Of a stretch of 64,000 bases of DNA, positions 26,094 to 34,106 are shown one piece after another. Source of the stretch: Halorussus halophilus (lineage in GTDB: Archaea > Halobacteriota > Halobacteria > Halobacteriales > Haladaptataceae); contig NZ_CP044523.1 of the NCBI RefSeq assembly GCF_008831545.1, positions 2,542,001 through 2,606,000 of the forward strand, given 5' to 3'. Position 1 is the stretch's first letter; the number at the start of each line of letters is the position of its first letter. The notes beneath the pieces were generated by a model. It made no database searches. It was not told where the DNA came from and saw nothing but the letters and a program-made list of their open reading frames with translations. A program made the position numbers and the translations under genes.

Positions 26094-26555
26094 TTACAGT
26101 CCCTCAAGCGACCGCAACTTCTGCTCTATCGCTGGAGGCGCGGCACTCGGCCCGTCCCGCACCCTGTGGTCCGGAATCAACAGCGGCGCGGGATTCTGGT
26201 CGAGCGCGGTGCGCACCGTGTTCAGGTCGTCCTCGTCGGTGTGGTCGATGCCGCTGGTCATGCGGGCCAGCGTCTCGACGTTTATCTGGTCGCCGTAGGG
26301 AATCTCGCGCACGCGGTCCAGCGCGCGCCGCTGGTCGGTCGGTACCGTCAGCGCGATTTCGACGTCCGAGAAGTCGTCTTCGACGCCGCTCAGATAGTCG
26401 AAGATACGGTCTAACAGTTCGTGGTCTACCTCTGCGTCTTCGTCGGGCGCGTCGGGGAACGAGACGCTAAGCACGCGCCCACTGGCGATACCGAGTTGGA
26501 CGTACCGCTCCAAGTACGGTGACTCGCGCGCGAAGATACCAGCAACGTCGTCCAT
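26094..26555 (-). CDS. MGMT/Ogt-like domain protein lacking the acceptor cysteine
   Basis: A 153-aa protein with the fold signature of O6-alkylguanine-DNA alkyltransferases: REIPYGDQINVETLARMTSG (the helix-turn-helix region) and NPAPLLIPDHRV where active enzymes have NPxPxxxPCHRV. The acceptor Cys is Asp (codon GAC, residue 129), so suicidal alkyl transfer should be impossible. Such proteins resemble the alkyltransferase-like (ATL) group, which bind alkylated bases and signal to excision repair, although known ATLs carry Trp or Ala at this place. Binding without transfer is inference. Confidence 0.8.
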   Translation of the reverse strand: MDDVAGIFARESPYLERYVQLGIASGRVLSVSFPDAPDEDAEVDHELLDRIFDYLSGVEDDFSDVEIALTVPTDQRRALDRVREIPYGDQINVETLARMTSGIDHTDEDDLNTVRTALDQNPAPLLIPDHRVRDGPSAAPPAIEQKLRSLEGL

Positions 26556-26710
26556 GGGTGGCGTTTCGGTCGGTTCGGACTTGAATATTCCGCGCCTACT
26601 CCGAAGTCCGATTCACCTTCGAACTACGCGTCGGACCCCCAAGTCGAGACGAGCGGGTGGGCGTCAGCATCCAGAGAGACGCGACATCCCGTCCACCCGA
26701 CGGCGCAAGC

Positions 26711-26740
26711 CTTATGTACAATTCCGTCCGTCAATGTACA
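26711..26740 (+). promoter_or_regulatory. trp operon promoter with two TGTACA boxes
   Basis: Two identical ATGTACAAT sequences, with TGTACA cores at 26715-26720 and 26735-26740, lie 20 bp apart (two helical turns). They end directly at the trpC start; the TATA-like CTTATGTA overlaps the first. TGTACA is the TRP-box consensus bound by the TrpY repressor of Methanothermobacter. A similar repressor blocking this promoter when tryptophan is plentiful is a reasonable inference. Confidence 0.55.
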
Positions 26741-27502
26741 ATGATGAACGAGAGCCAGGAGCTCGCGCCCGCCGTTCGCTCTATCCTCCGGACGGCGGAG
26801 GCGCGAGGAGACCCCGGCGCCGAGAGGCTGTCGGTGGACGCACGGTCGTTCCCCGACGCGCTCGCGGCGGCCGAAGCCGACGGACGCGTTCCGGTAATCG
26901 CGGAGGTGAAGCCGACGAGTCCCACGACAGAAGGAACTCGCGAGGCGGACCCCGTAAAATTGGCCGAACAGATGGTCGCGGGCGGCGCGGCCGCCCTCTC
27001 GGTGCTGACCGAACCCGAACACTTCGGCGGGTCTCCCGAGAACCTGCGGCGCGTGCGCGACGCAGTAGACGTACCCGTGCTTCGGAAAGATTTCGTTCTG
27101 GAGGAATCGCAACTCGACTCTGTGGAAGCCGACCTCGTCTTGCTCATCGCGCGCTTCGTCGGTGACGACTTGCCGGGCTTGGTGGCGGCCGCAGAAGAAC
27201 GGGGCTTCCAGCCACTCGTGGAGGTCCACGACCGAACGGAGTTGGAGCAGGCAGTCGAGGCGGGCGCGAAGCTAATCGGCGTGAACAACCGCGACTTGGC
27301 GAAGTTGGAGGTGAACCTCGAAACGTTCGAGTCCGTCGCGCCCCACGTTCCGGACGACGTGACCCTGATTGCTGAAAGCGGCATCTCCTCGTCGGCGGAC
27401 GCCCGGCGAATGCGGGATGCCGGGGCCGACGGCTTGCTCGTCGGCTCTGCGATAATGGACGGAGAAATCACGGAGAACACGCGGAGGTTGACACAGGCAT
27501 GA
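26741..27502 (+). CDS. trpC: Indole-3-glycerol phosphate synthase
   Basis: A TIM-barrel enzyme (253 aa) that closes carboxyphenylamino-deoxyribulose phosphate into indole-3-glycerol phosphate. Motifs include [11 protein letters not shown] (catalytic Lys), [32 protein letters not shown]-type [14 protein letters not shown] and LIAESGISS. Two ATGs stand in tandem (26741 and 26744), and a further in-frame ATG at 26714 would overlap the promoter. First gene of trpC-trpB-trpA; trpB starts inside its last codons (4-bp overlap). Confidence 0.93.
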   Translation: MMNESQELAPAVRSILRTAEARGDPGAERLSVDARSFPDALAAAEADGRVPVIAEVKPTSPTTEGTREADPVKLAEQMVAGGAAALSVLTEPEHFGGSPENLRRVRDAVDVPVLRKDFVLEESQLDSVEADLVLLIARFVGDDLPGLVAAAEERGFQPLVEVHDRTELEQAVEAGAKLIGVNNRDLAKLEVNLETFESVAPHVPDDVTLIAESGISSSADARRMRDAGADGLLVGSAIMDGEITENTRRLTQA

Positions 27503-28758
27503 GTAGCAAATCTAAATTCGGCGAGTACGGCGGCCAGTACGTCCCCGAGGCACTGATGCCCGCCATCGAAGAGTTGACCGACGCCTACGAACGCTACGTC
27601 CTCGACAACGAGGACGGCTTTATGGACGAGTTCCGCGGGCGTCTGCGCGACTTCGGCGGCCGGCCGACGCCGCTCCAGCGCGCGGACAGATTGAGCGAGC
27701 GATACGACCGCGAAATCTATCTCAAGCGCGAAGATTTGGTCCACGGCGGCGCGCACAAGTTGAACAACGCTCTCGGACAGGTCCTGCTGGCGAAGTACAT
27801 GGGCAAAGACCGCATCGTCGCCGAGACGGGCGCTGGCCAGCACGGCACCGCGACGGCGATGGCCTGCGCGCATCTGGGTATCGATTGTGAAATCTACATG
27901 GGTCGCACCGACATCAATCGCCAGCGGCCCAACGTCTTCCGGATGCGAATCCACGACGCCGAGGTGAACCCGGTGGACATCGGTTCGGGGACCTTGAAAG
28001 AGGCCATCAACGCCACGATGCGCGACTGGGCGACCAACGTCGAGGACACCCACTACGTCATCGGGTCGGTCGTCGGGCCCCACCCGTTCCCGAAGATGGT
28101 CCGGGACTTCCAGTCGGTCATCAGCGAGGAAGCCCGCGAGCAGATTCGAGAGCAAGCGGGGCGACTCCCCGACAGCGTCGTCGCCTGTGCGGGCGGCGGG
28201 TCGAACACGATGGGTGCGTTTCACGAGTTCGTGGGCGATGAAGAAGTGAGCCTCTTCGCAGTCGAAGCAGGTGGCTCCTCGCTGTCGATAGACGAAGAAG
28301 AAGGCCTCGCACCACACTCCGCCTCACTCTCGACCGGCGACGAGGGCGTCCTGCACGGTGCCCGGACGAAACTGCTTCAGAACTCGGAGGGGCAGATTCT
28401 CGAATCGCACAGCGTGAGCGCGGGTCTCGACTACTCCGGGGTCGGCCCAGAACTTGCTCATCTCGTGGACGAGGAGCGCGTGACACCCGTCAACGTCGGC
28501 GACGACGCCGCGCTGGAGGCGTTCCACCGACTGTCGAAGTTGGAGGGTATCATCCCAGCGCTCGAATCGAGTCACGCGCTGGGGTACCTCGAACGCGCGT
28601 CGGAAACCGACGCGCGTTCTGGCGACGTACCAGACCTCGGGGACCTCGTAGTCGTCAACGTCTCCGGGCGCGGCGACAAGGACTTAGATACCGTTATCGA
28701 GGAGAGCGACCGACGGGACATCGACGCCGCGCCGTCGATGGAGGTGTTCGAGGGATGA
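27499..28758 (+). CDS. trpB: Tryptophan synthase beta chain
   Basis: A 419-aa PLP enzyme joining indole and serine. It starts [21 protein letters not shown], has the PLP lysine in [18 protein letters not shown] and the phosphate-binding [12 protein letters not shown]. This is the TrpB1 type that pairs with TrpA. Overlaps of 4 bp with both trpC and trpA indicate a tightly coupled operon. Confidence 0.95.
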   Translation: MSSKSKFGEYGGQYVPEALMPAIEELTDAYERYVLDNEDGFMDEFRGRLRDFGGRPTPLQRADRLSERYDREIYLKREDLVHGGAHKLNNALGQVLLAKYMGKDRIVAETGAGQHGTATAMACAHLGIDCEIYMGRTDINRQRPNVFRMRIHDAEVNPVDIGSGTLKEAINATMRDWATNVEDTHYVIGSVVGPHPFPKMVRDFQSVISEEAREQIREQAGRLPDSVVACAGGGSNTMGAFHEFVGDEEVSLFAVEAGGSSLSIDEEEGLAPHSASLSTGDEGVLHGARTKLLQNSEGQILESHSVSAGLDYSGVGPELAHLVDEERVTPVNVGDDAALEAFHRLSKLEGIIPALESSHALGYLERASETDARSGDVPDLGDLVVVNVSGRGDKDLDTVIEESDRRDIDAAPSMEVFEG

Positions 28759-29657
28759 GCGGGAGTGAGCGCGAACGAGAAATCGAGAGCAAGCACGAGA
28801 GCGACATCGAAGCGGCGTTCGCCGACGAACCGGCGCTGGTTTCCTACGTCGCGGCAGGCGACCCGAATGCCGAGGAGACCAAAGAGTACGTCCGCGCGCT
28901 CGTTCGCGGTGGCTCGGACGTGATAGAATTAGGTCTCCCCTTCTCGGAACCCATCGCGGAAGGCCCCACCATCCAGCAGGCGATTCGGCGGGCGCTCGAC
29001 GCGGGCATGACGCCCGACCGGTACTTCGACCTCGTGGCCGATTTGGACGTTGACGTGCCGCTGGTCTGCATGACCTACTACAACCTGATTTACCAGTATG
29101 GGACGAGCGAGGCGCGACGCGCCTCGGAACACGCGAGCGGCGAAGCCGCGAGCCAGCGAGGCGTCGAACCGTTCGTCGCGGCCGCGGCGGAGGCAGGCAT
29201 CTCGGGCCTCATCGTCCCCGACCTGCCAGTAGACGAGAGCGCCCCGCTAAAAGAAGCGTGCGACGCGCACGGACTCGACCTGATTTTCATGGTCGCGCCG
29301 ACGACGACGGACGACCGACTCGAACGGATGCTCGACCGAGCGACCGGCTTCGTCTACGTGCAGGGCCGTCTCGGCACGACCGGCGCGCGCTCGGACGTGA
29401 GCGACGAGACCCACGTCAGTCTCGGCCGACTCGACCAGACTGAACTGCCGAAAGCGGTCGGCTTCGGCATCAGTGAGAGAGAACACGCCCGCGAAATCGT
29501 TGGCGGCGGCGCAGACGGCATCATCGTCGGGAGCGCGTTCGTAGATATTGTGGCGTCCCAAGAGAACGTCGCCGAGCGCCTCGAAGCGAAAGCCAGCGAA
29601 CTCAAGGCGGGCGCGCTCGAAGCACGGGCAGAAGTACCGGAACCGGAACGAACTTAA
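28755..29657 (+). CDS. trpA: Tryptophan synthase alpha chain
   Basis: A 300-aa TIM-barrel subunit that cleaves indole-3-glycerol phosphate. Characteristic stretches are [29 protein letters not shown] (catalytic Glu/Asp region), [13 protein letters not shown] and [15 protein letters not shown], whose usual SLxGVTG region reads VQGRLGTTG here. An extra acidic/Ala-rich insert ([17 protein letters not shown]) lies before the loop at about residue 120. The C-terminus is extended with Ala/Glu residues. Confidence 0.93.
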   Translation: MSGSEREREIESKHESDIEAAFADEPALVSYVAAGDPNAEETKEYVRALVRGGSDVIELGLPFSEPIAEGPTIQQAIRRALDAGMTPDRYFDLVADLDVDVPLVCMTYYNLIYQYGTSEARRASEHASGEAASQRGVEPFVAAAAEAGISGLIVPDLPVDESAPLKEACDAHGLDLIFMVAPTTTDDRLERMLDRATGFVYVQGRLGTTGARSDVSDETHVSLGRLDQTELPKAVGFGISEREHAREIVGGGADGIIVGSAFVDIVASQENVAERLEAKASELKAGALEARAEVPEPERT

Positions 29658-29685
29658 CGACAGCTTGCTAGACTTTCACACACTT

Positions 29686-30480
29686 ATGGACGCAGGAATC
29701 GCGGCACGGCTCGAACGCATCGGCACAGGCGGGCGATACGTAATCGTCCCGATGGACCACGGCATCACACTGGGGGCTGTCAAAGGCCTCAAAGACATCG
29801 AATCGACCATCGACGCGGTGACTCGCGGCGGCGCAGACTCGGTACTGACCCAGAAAGGCATCGCACCACGGGTCCACGACAACAAGAACGGTAAGGGCTA
29901 CATCGTCCACCTGAACGCCTCCACGACGATTGGCCCGGATTCGAACGACAAGCGCATCACCGGCACGGTCAAGGACGCCGTGCAGGCCGGAGCGGACGCA
30001 GTTTCTCTCCATCTCAACGTCGGCAGTAACTACGAACCGAAGCAAATCGAAGACTTGGCGGAAGTGACTGCGGAGGCCCAGGAGTACGGCATGCCCGTGC
30101 TGGCGATGTCCTACGCCCGCGGGCCGGGCATCGACGAACACGACGCCGAGAGTCTGGGCCACGCGGTCAGACTCGCGGAGGAGTTGGGCGCTGACGTAGT
30201 AAAGACGGCCTACAGCGGCGACGCGGCGAGCTTCGAACACGTCGTGGAATCGACGCGCTTGCCGGTGGTGATTGCTGGAGGTTCGCCAGAAGGCGATAGG
30301 GCGACACTGGAGGCAGTTCGTGGGGCGATGGACGCGGGTGCGGCGGGAGTCTCGATGGGTCGGTCTATCTTCCAGCACGACGACCCCGAGTCGATAGCGC
30401 GGGCGGTTGCGAAGGTGGTTCACGAGGACTGGTCTGCGGAAGACGCGCTTCGTGAAGCGGGATTGGTCGTCGAGGCGTGA
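29686..30480 (+). CDS. 2-amino-3,7-dideoxy-D-threo-hept-6-ulosonate synthase (class I aldolase family)
   Basis: A 264-aa DeoC/FbaB-type aldolase with VIVPMDHGITLGAVKGL, a Schiff-base Lys in ADVVKTAYSGD and the phosphate site MDAGAAGVSMGRSIFQ. In archaea that lack the DAHP route, this enzyme makes the precursor of dehydroquinate. Haloarchaea commonly keep it downstream of trpCBA. The next enzyme of that route, 3-dehydroquinate synthase II, is also in the window (56672-57841). A fructose-bisphosphate aldolase is the alternative. The ATG at 29686 follows a TATA-poor 28-bp spacer, so it is probably part of the trp operon. Confidence 0.85.
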   Translation: MDAGIAARLERIGTGGRYVIVPMDHGITLGAVKGLKDIESTIDAVTRGGADSVLTQKGIAPRVHDNKNGKGYIVHLNASTTIGPDSNDKRITGTVKDAVQAGADAVSLHLNVGSNYEPKQIEDLAEVTAEAQEYGMPVLAMSYARGPGIDEHDAESLGHAVRLAEELGADVVKTAYSGDAASFEHVVESTRLPVVIAGGSPEGDRATLEAVRGAMDAGAAGVSMGRSIFQHDDPESIARAVAKVVHEDWSAEDALREAGLVVEA

Positions 30481-30595
30481 ATCGGTAACTTGGGTTTAGG
30501 TAGTGGCGTCGGGTTTGTGGAATCTGCTTTCATATCGAGTGACATTTTTGCAGTGTCTGCATCAGAGAGATTTGAGCCATTGGAGCTAGCTACTC

Positions 30596-30959
30596 CCGGT
30601 GCCGAGGAGAGACCGCACAGCACTGCAACCGCGACCGCCACGTCCTCCCCACCCGGCTGCGGTCTTCGGTACGAAAGACGCGACGAGTCGCGTCTTTCGA
30701 GCCTGCGGTCCTCGTCCCTCGCGCGACGTTTGGCGCGACCACAGGGGTCGCGCCAGCGCGCGCCGGGGTGGTTTGGTCAGTTTCGTGAATTCCGACAGCC
30801 GAGCTGGCGCGCGGTCGCGGCGTTCATGCCGCGACCTGTCCGCGCGAGGTCGTGGCGAACGACGTGAGCCACGGCTCGGAGGATGCGGTTTGTCCTCCGG
30901 TGGATGAACGAGCGAAGCGAGCGAATCGGTTTGGGAGGGTGTGGCTCAAGCGGTGCGGT
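30596..30959. repeat. Composite hairpin element, copy C (two facing modules)
   Basis: The left end reads CCGGTGCCGAGGAGAGACCG, then CACAGC. The left module holds CTCCCCACCCGGCTGCGG, a 12-bp stem GAAAGACGCGAC/GTCGCGTCTTTC (30673-30698), TCGTCCCTCGCGCGA and the stem TGGCGCGACC-ACAGG-GGTCGCGCCA (30731-30755). The centre resembles that of copy B. The right module has GGTCGCGGC/GCCGCGACC (30813-30836, the exact reverse complement of the copy B stem-loop) and the GCGGTTT-loop hairpin (30878-30898), ending GTGCGGTA. It fills the gap between the trp operon and mfnA. Confidence 0.7.
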
Positions 30960-30971
30960 AAGTAGCAGCTT

Positions 30972-31099
30972 GAAGACGTGAGAAATCCGTGCGCTTTGCG
31001 CTCGGATTTCGAGCGTCCCTTTTTTGGTCCAGATTTTTTCGAGGAGGGTGGCAAAGCGCGCCAGAGGCGCGCACAGCCACCCGACGAGAAAAAAGGTGG
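30972..31099 (+). repeat. T6/A6 double-hairpin module, copy 1
   Basis: Begins GAAGACGTGAGAAATCCG. The first stem is GAAATCCG/CGGATTTC (about 30982-31010), followed by GCGTCCCTTTTTTGGTCCAG and a second T6. Then comes a long interrupted hairpin whose arms are TTTTTTC/GAAAAAA, GGGTGGC/GCCACCC and GCGCGCC-AGA-GGCGCGC. It ends AAAAAAGGTGG. The same architecture with other stem sequences is found at 56022-56147. Both lie just before the promoter of the next gene, so a transcript-ending or insulating role in both directions is possible. Confidence 0.65.
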
Positions 31100-31139
31100 A
31101 ATCAGAACGTCTAAACAGACCCAACAAAAATTACCAGTC

Positions 31140-32189
31140 ATGCAGCGTGAGTCGCAGGAGTTCGGGCAGGTTCTCTCCTCGATGTGTACGGAGCCCCACC
31201 CCCGTGCCGCGGAGGCCGCCCAGCAGTTCCTGTCGAGCAACCCCGGCGACCCGACCACCTACCCAGCGGTCGCCGAACTCGAAACTGAGGTCATCGCCAC
31301 GCTCGGCGAGTTGACCGGTCTCGACTCGCCAGAGGGCTACGTCGCCAGTGGCGGCACCGAGGCCAACCTTCAGGCCGTCCGCGCCGCGCGCAACCTCGCC
31401 GAGAGCGACACTCCGAACGTCGTCGCGCCCGAGAGCGTCCACTTCAGTTTTCAAAAGGCCGCCGACGTACTCGACGTCGAACTGCGCGTCTTCGAGGTGG
31501 GCGACGACCGGCGCGCGGACCCCGCCGACGCCCTGCGACTGGCCGACGAGGACACGGCCCTCGTAGTCGGCGTCGCCGGAACCACCGAGTACGGGCGCGT
31601 GGACCCGATTCCGAAACTCGCCGACGTGGCACGGGAAGTCGATTCACTCCTGCACGTGGACGCCGCGTGGGGCGGGTTCGTCCTGCCCTTTACCGACTGG
31701 GAGTGGAACTTCGACCACGCGGCGATTGACACGATGGCTATCGACCCCCACAAGATGGGCCAAGCGCCCGTCCCGGCGGGCGGGTTCCTCGCGCGCGACG
31801 AGGCGATTCTCGACGCGCTCGCGGTCGATACTCCGTATCTCGAATCGACCAAGCAGGCGACGCTCACCGGCACACGGAGCGGCGCAGGGGTCGCTGGAGC
31901 GCACGCCGCCCTCGAAGCGCAGTGGCCCGAGGGCTACCGCGAGAACTACGAGCGCGGGCAGGCCAACGCTGACTGGTTGGCCGACGAACTCGTCTCGCAG
32001 GGGTACGACGTGGTGGACCCCGTCCTGCCGCTCGTGGCGGCCGACATCCCACACGAGACCGTCGAAGCACTGCAAGACCAAGGCTGGCGCGTCTCGCCCA
32101 CTGGCTCTGGCGAGTTGCGCGTCGTCTGCATGCCGCACGTGACCCGCGAGATGTTGGAGCAGTTCGTGGCAGACGTAGACGACCTCTGA
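31140..32189 (+). CDS. mfnA: MfnA-type tyrosine/aspartate decarboxylase (PLP)
   Basis: A 349-aa group II decarboxylase. The PLP lysine is in [18 protein letters not shown], preceded by [11 protein letters not shown] with the cofactor Asp, and [19 protein letters not shown] holds the phosphate-binding part. In methanogens MfnA makes tyramine for methanofuran. In haloarchaea, which lack methanofuran, the homologue is usually read as aspartate 1-decarboxylase giving beta-alanine for coenzyme A. The ATG at 31140 gives normal family length; the longer frame runs into the hairpin module. Confidence 0.88.
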   Translation: MQRESQEFGQVLSSMCTEPHPRAAEAAQQFLSSNPGDPTTYPAVAELETEVIATLGELTGLDSPEGYVASGGTEANLQAVRAARNLAESDTPNVVAPESVHFSFQKAADVLDVELRVFEVGDDRRADPADALRLADEDTALVVGVAGTTEYGRVDPIPKLADVAREVDSLLHVDAAWGGFVLPFTDWEWNFDHAAIDTMAIDPHKMGQAPVPAGGFLARDEAILDALAVDTPYLESTKQATLTGTRSGAGVAGAHAALEAQWPEGYRENYERGQANADWLADELVSQGYDVVDPVLPLVAADIPHETVEALQDQGWRVSPTGSGELRVVCMPHVTREMLEQFVADVDDL

Positions 32190-32192
32190 GTC

Positions 32193-32603
32193 CTACTTGT
32201 ACTCTTTCTGGGGCACCTCGACGACTTCTTCGCCAGCGTCCTGCCACGCGGTAAAGCCGCCTTCGAGGTGCGCCACGTCGGGATAGCCCATCTCTTCGAG
32301 TCGCTTGGCGGCCAGTGCCGAGCGTCCGGCCTCGTTGCAGTAGCAGACGTAACGTCTCTCTGTCGTGAAAAACTCCTTGTAGTACTTCGTCTCCGGGTCG
32401 GCCCAGAACTCGATCATGCCGCGCGGTGCGTGTTCGACGCCGGGAATCGAGCCTTCGAGCCACACTTCCCGGATGTCGCGCACGTCTACGACGACTGTCT
32501 CTTCGTTGTCCAACTCGGCCGCCAGTTCTGCGACGGTCACCGACTCGACTTCGGCGTCGGCCGCCTCGGCCATCCCCCACGCGGTCCGGTCCAGTTCGGT
32601 CAT
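32193..32603 (-). CDS. Rhodanese-like domain protein
   Basis: A 136-aa single rhodanese domain. The start TELDRTAWGMAEAAD leads into ETVVVDVRDIREVWLEGSIPG. The active loop is VCYCNEAGRSALAAKRL, with the second Cys in the sulfur-accepting place, and GYPDVAHLEGGFTAWQ closes the fold. It probably moves sulfane sulfur. Another ATG 30 bp further in is possible. It lies tail-to-tail with mfnA, 3 bp apart, and shares its upstream region with the metalloprotease gene. Confidence 0.85.
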   Translation of the reverse strand: MTELDRTAWGMAEAADAEVESVTVAELAAELDNEETVVVDVRDIREVWLEGSIPGVEHAPRGMIEFWADPETKYYKEFFTTERRYVCYCNEAGRSALAAKRLEEMGYPDVAHLEGGFTAWQDAGEEVVEVPQKEYK

Positions 32604-32662
32604 CGACTCCGGGTACTGCAGCAGAGAGGAAGAGTGTTGTGCTGCGGTAACACTCGACAACT

Positions 32663-32694
32663 TAGCGCCCAATCACTTTAGCGTCCAATCACTT
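32663..32694. repeat. Tandem 16-bp direct repeat in a divergent promoter
   Basis: Two adjacent copies of TAGCG(C/T)CCAATCACTT (32663-32678 and 32679-32694), differing by one base, lie between the divergent rhodanese and metalloprotease genes. The right copy runs into CACTTATC, the likely TATA of the metalloprotease gene. The 16-bp period and promoter location suggest a regulator site or a duplicated promoter element. Confidence 0.55.
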
Positions 32695-32731
32695 ATCTGT
32701 TCGTCCGTCGTCAGAAGTGGTGGTACAACCG

Positions 32732-33403
32732 ATGCCTTCGCCAGAGTCGTCCCAGTCGTCACAGAAATCGCGTCTATTCGACGGGGCTGACGCGTCCGAC
32801 GCGTCCGAAGAGGAACGCGCGGATCCAGAACCACCAGGCCCACCCGAGACGCCGCAGGGCTACCGCGACCCCGTGGAGTTCAACTATCCGCCGCTGTGGC
32901 TGGCCGTGGGGTCGTTCGTCCTCTTCTTCACCGCCGTTGTGGGGTTCGGCTGGCTCATGGGCACGCTCCGGAACGAGTTGGTGTTCGAATTTACGCTCGG
33001 ACCAGCAGGAATGGCAACCGTCGTCGTCGCACTCGGGGCGACGTTCGTGGTCCACGAACTGGTCCACGGGACGGTCTACAAACTGCTCGGCTACCGAGTG
33101 AGCTACGGCGTGGCGATTAATATCGGCGCGCTCTACGCCGCCGCCTTCGGCCAGTTCCAGACTCGGCGGGACAACGTTCTCTGTGCGATGGCTCCGCTGG
33201 CCGTGTTCACCGTCGTACTGACGCCACTGCTCGCTGGGCCACTGCCGGTGGCACTGCTCGCGTTCTTCGTGCTGGTGGTCAACACCTCCGGCGCTATCGG
33301 CGACCTCTACATCACGTGGCGACTCCTGCGGATGCCACCGGGCACGCTGCTGTACGACGTTGACGCGCGACACTCGTACGTCTTTTATCCCAAACGGGAC
33401 TAG
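32732..33403 (+). CDS. DUF3267-type membrane metalloprotease
   Basis: A 223-aa membrane protein with about four spans and a zinc-peptidase HELVH motif (VVHELVHGTVYKLLG), as in the DUF3267 family of putative intramembrane proteases. The third ligand is probably the Asp in GAIGDLYITW near the end. A Ser/Pro/Glu-rich N-terminal tail of about 50 residues precedes the first span. ATG 32732 is preferred; GTG at 32717 or 32720 lies closer to the expected transcription start and cannot be excluded. Confidence 0.8.
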   Translation: MPSPESSQSSQKSRLFDGADASDASEEERADPEPPGPPETPQGYRDPVEFNYPPLWLAVGSFVLFFTAVVGFGWLMGTLRNELVFEFTLGPAGMATVVVALGATFVVHELVHGTVYKLLGYRVSYGVAINIGALYAAAFGQFQTRRDNVLCAMAPLAVFTVVLTPLLAGPLPVALLAFFVLVVNTSGAIGDLYITWRLLRMPPGTLLYDVDARHSYVFYPKRD

Positions 33404-34053
33404 TGTTCTCGCTCCTCCACAGCGGCACCCAGCGCGTTGCGCTTGACGCTCCGAATTCCCTGTTCGGCGGCGCGCTTCGAGGAGTAGCCCTGGTTCGAAT
33501 CGGCGATGACGTTGCCGTTGTCGTGGACGAGTCGCCAGCGCCACCCCTCGCCTGCTTCTGCTTCATACACCTCGAAGGTGGCCTGCGCAGGTGGTGCGAG
33601 CGCTTCGACGGTGGTGCCGTCCGACTGTGGCATCTCGATTGGCGTCGCGGTTGTTCGTTCTGGAGTCGATTCAGCGGTTGACTTCGACCGTCTCTCTGTT
33701 ACCTTGCCGACCAACTTCCGGCCGCGGTCGGCGAGCGCGGGCGCGAACCTATCGACCGTATCGACGGCCTCGGCGAGTTCCGAGACTACTGAGAAGTCCC
33801 GCGCGACCACCTCCTCGTCGTCGCGGTACAGCGCGACGTGAAACCCCTGCCACTCGACGCCCGCCTCTTCGGGATGTTCGGGAAGCCCGACGGTCGTCCC
33901 TGCTTCGGTCCACCGGCCGTCGGCGCGGTAGTCGAAACAGCAACTGAGTGCGGTGAGAGGCGTATCAGTCGCCTCGCTGTCTTCGGCGCGACGGTACGCC
34001 GCGCGCAGTCGGATGCGGGGATGTGCGACGAGCGTGTACTCGTGGTCGAACAT
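33400..34053 (-). CDS. YegP/DUF1508 domain protein with an extra N-terminal domain
   Basis: About 217 aa. The last ~50 residues are a YegP (DUF1508) unit: TFEVYEAEAGEGWRWRLVHD, then GNVIADSNQGYSSKRAAEQGI. Haloarchaeal YegP proteins are usually short, about 55-60 aa. Here the domain is fused behind ~160 residues that start MFDHEYTLVAHPRIRLRAAY and include LVGKVTERRSK and a Pro/Thr-rich linker. The N-terminal domain is unknown to me. An ATG at 34068 is an alternative start. The stop overlaps the end of the convergent metalloprotease gene by 4 bp. Confidence 0.75.
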   Translation of the reverse strand: MFDHEYTLVAHPRIRLRAAYRRAEDSEATDTPLTALSCCFDYRADGRWTEAGTTVGLPEHPEEAGVEWQGFHVALYRDDEEVVARDFSVVSELAEAVDTVDRFAPALADRGRKLVGKVTERRSKSTAESTPERTTATPIEMPQSDGTTVEALAPPAQATFEVYEAEAGEGWRWRLVHDNGNVIADSNQGYSSKRAAEQGIRSVKRNALGAAVEEREH

Positions 34054-34106
34054 GCTACCAGTGACCATGTGAGAGAGTATCAGTCTGACCGCCGTGCAAA
34101 AGGCCT

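Noticed and set aside
30490-30907. Open frames inside hairpin element C
   Set aside because: They follow palindromic sequence, give Arg/Ser-rich products and differ between copies of the element.
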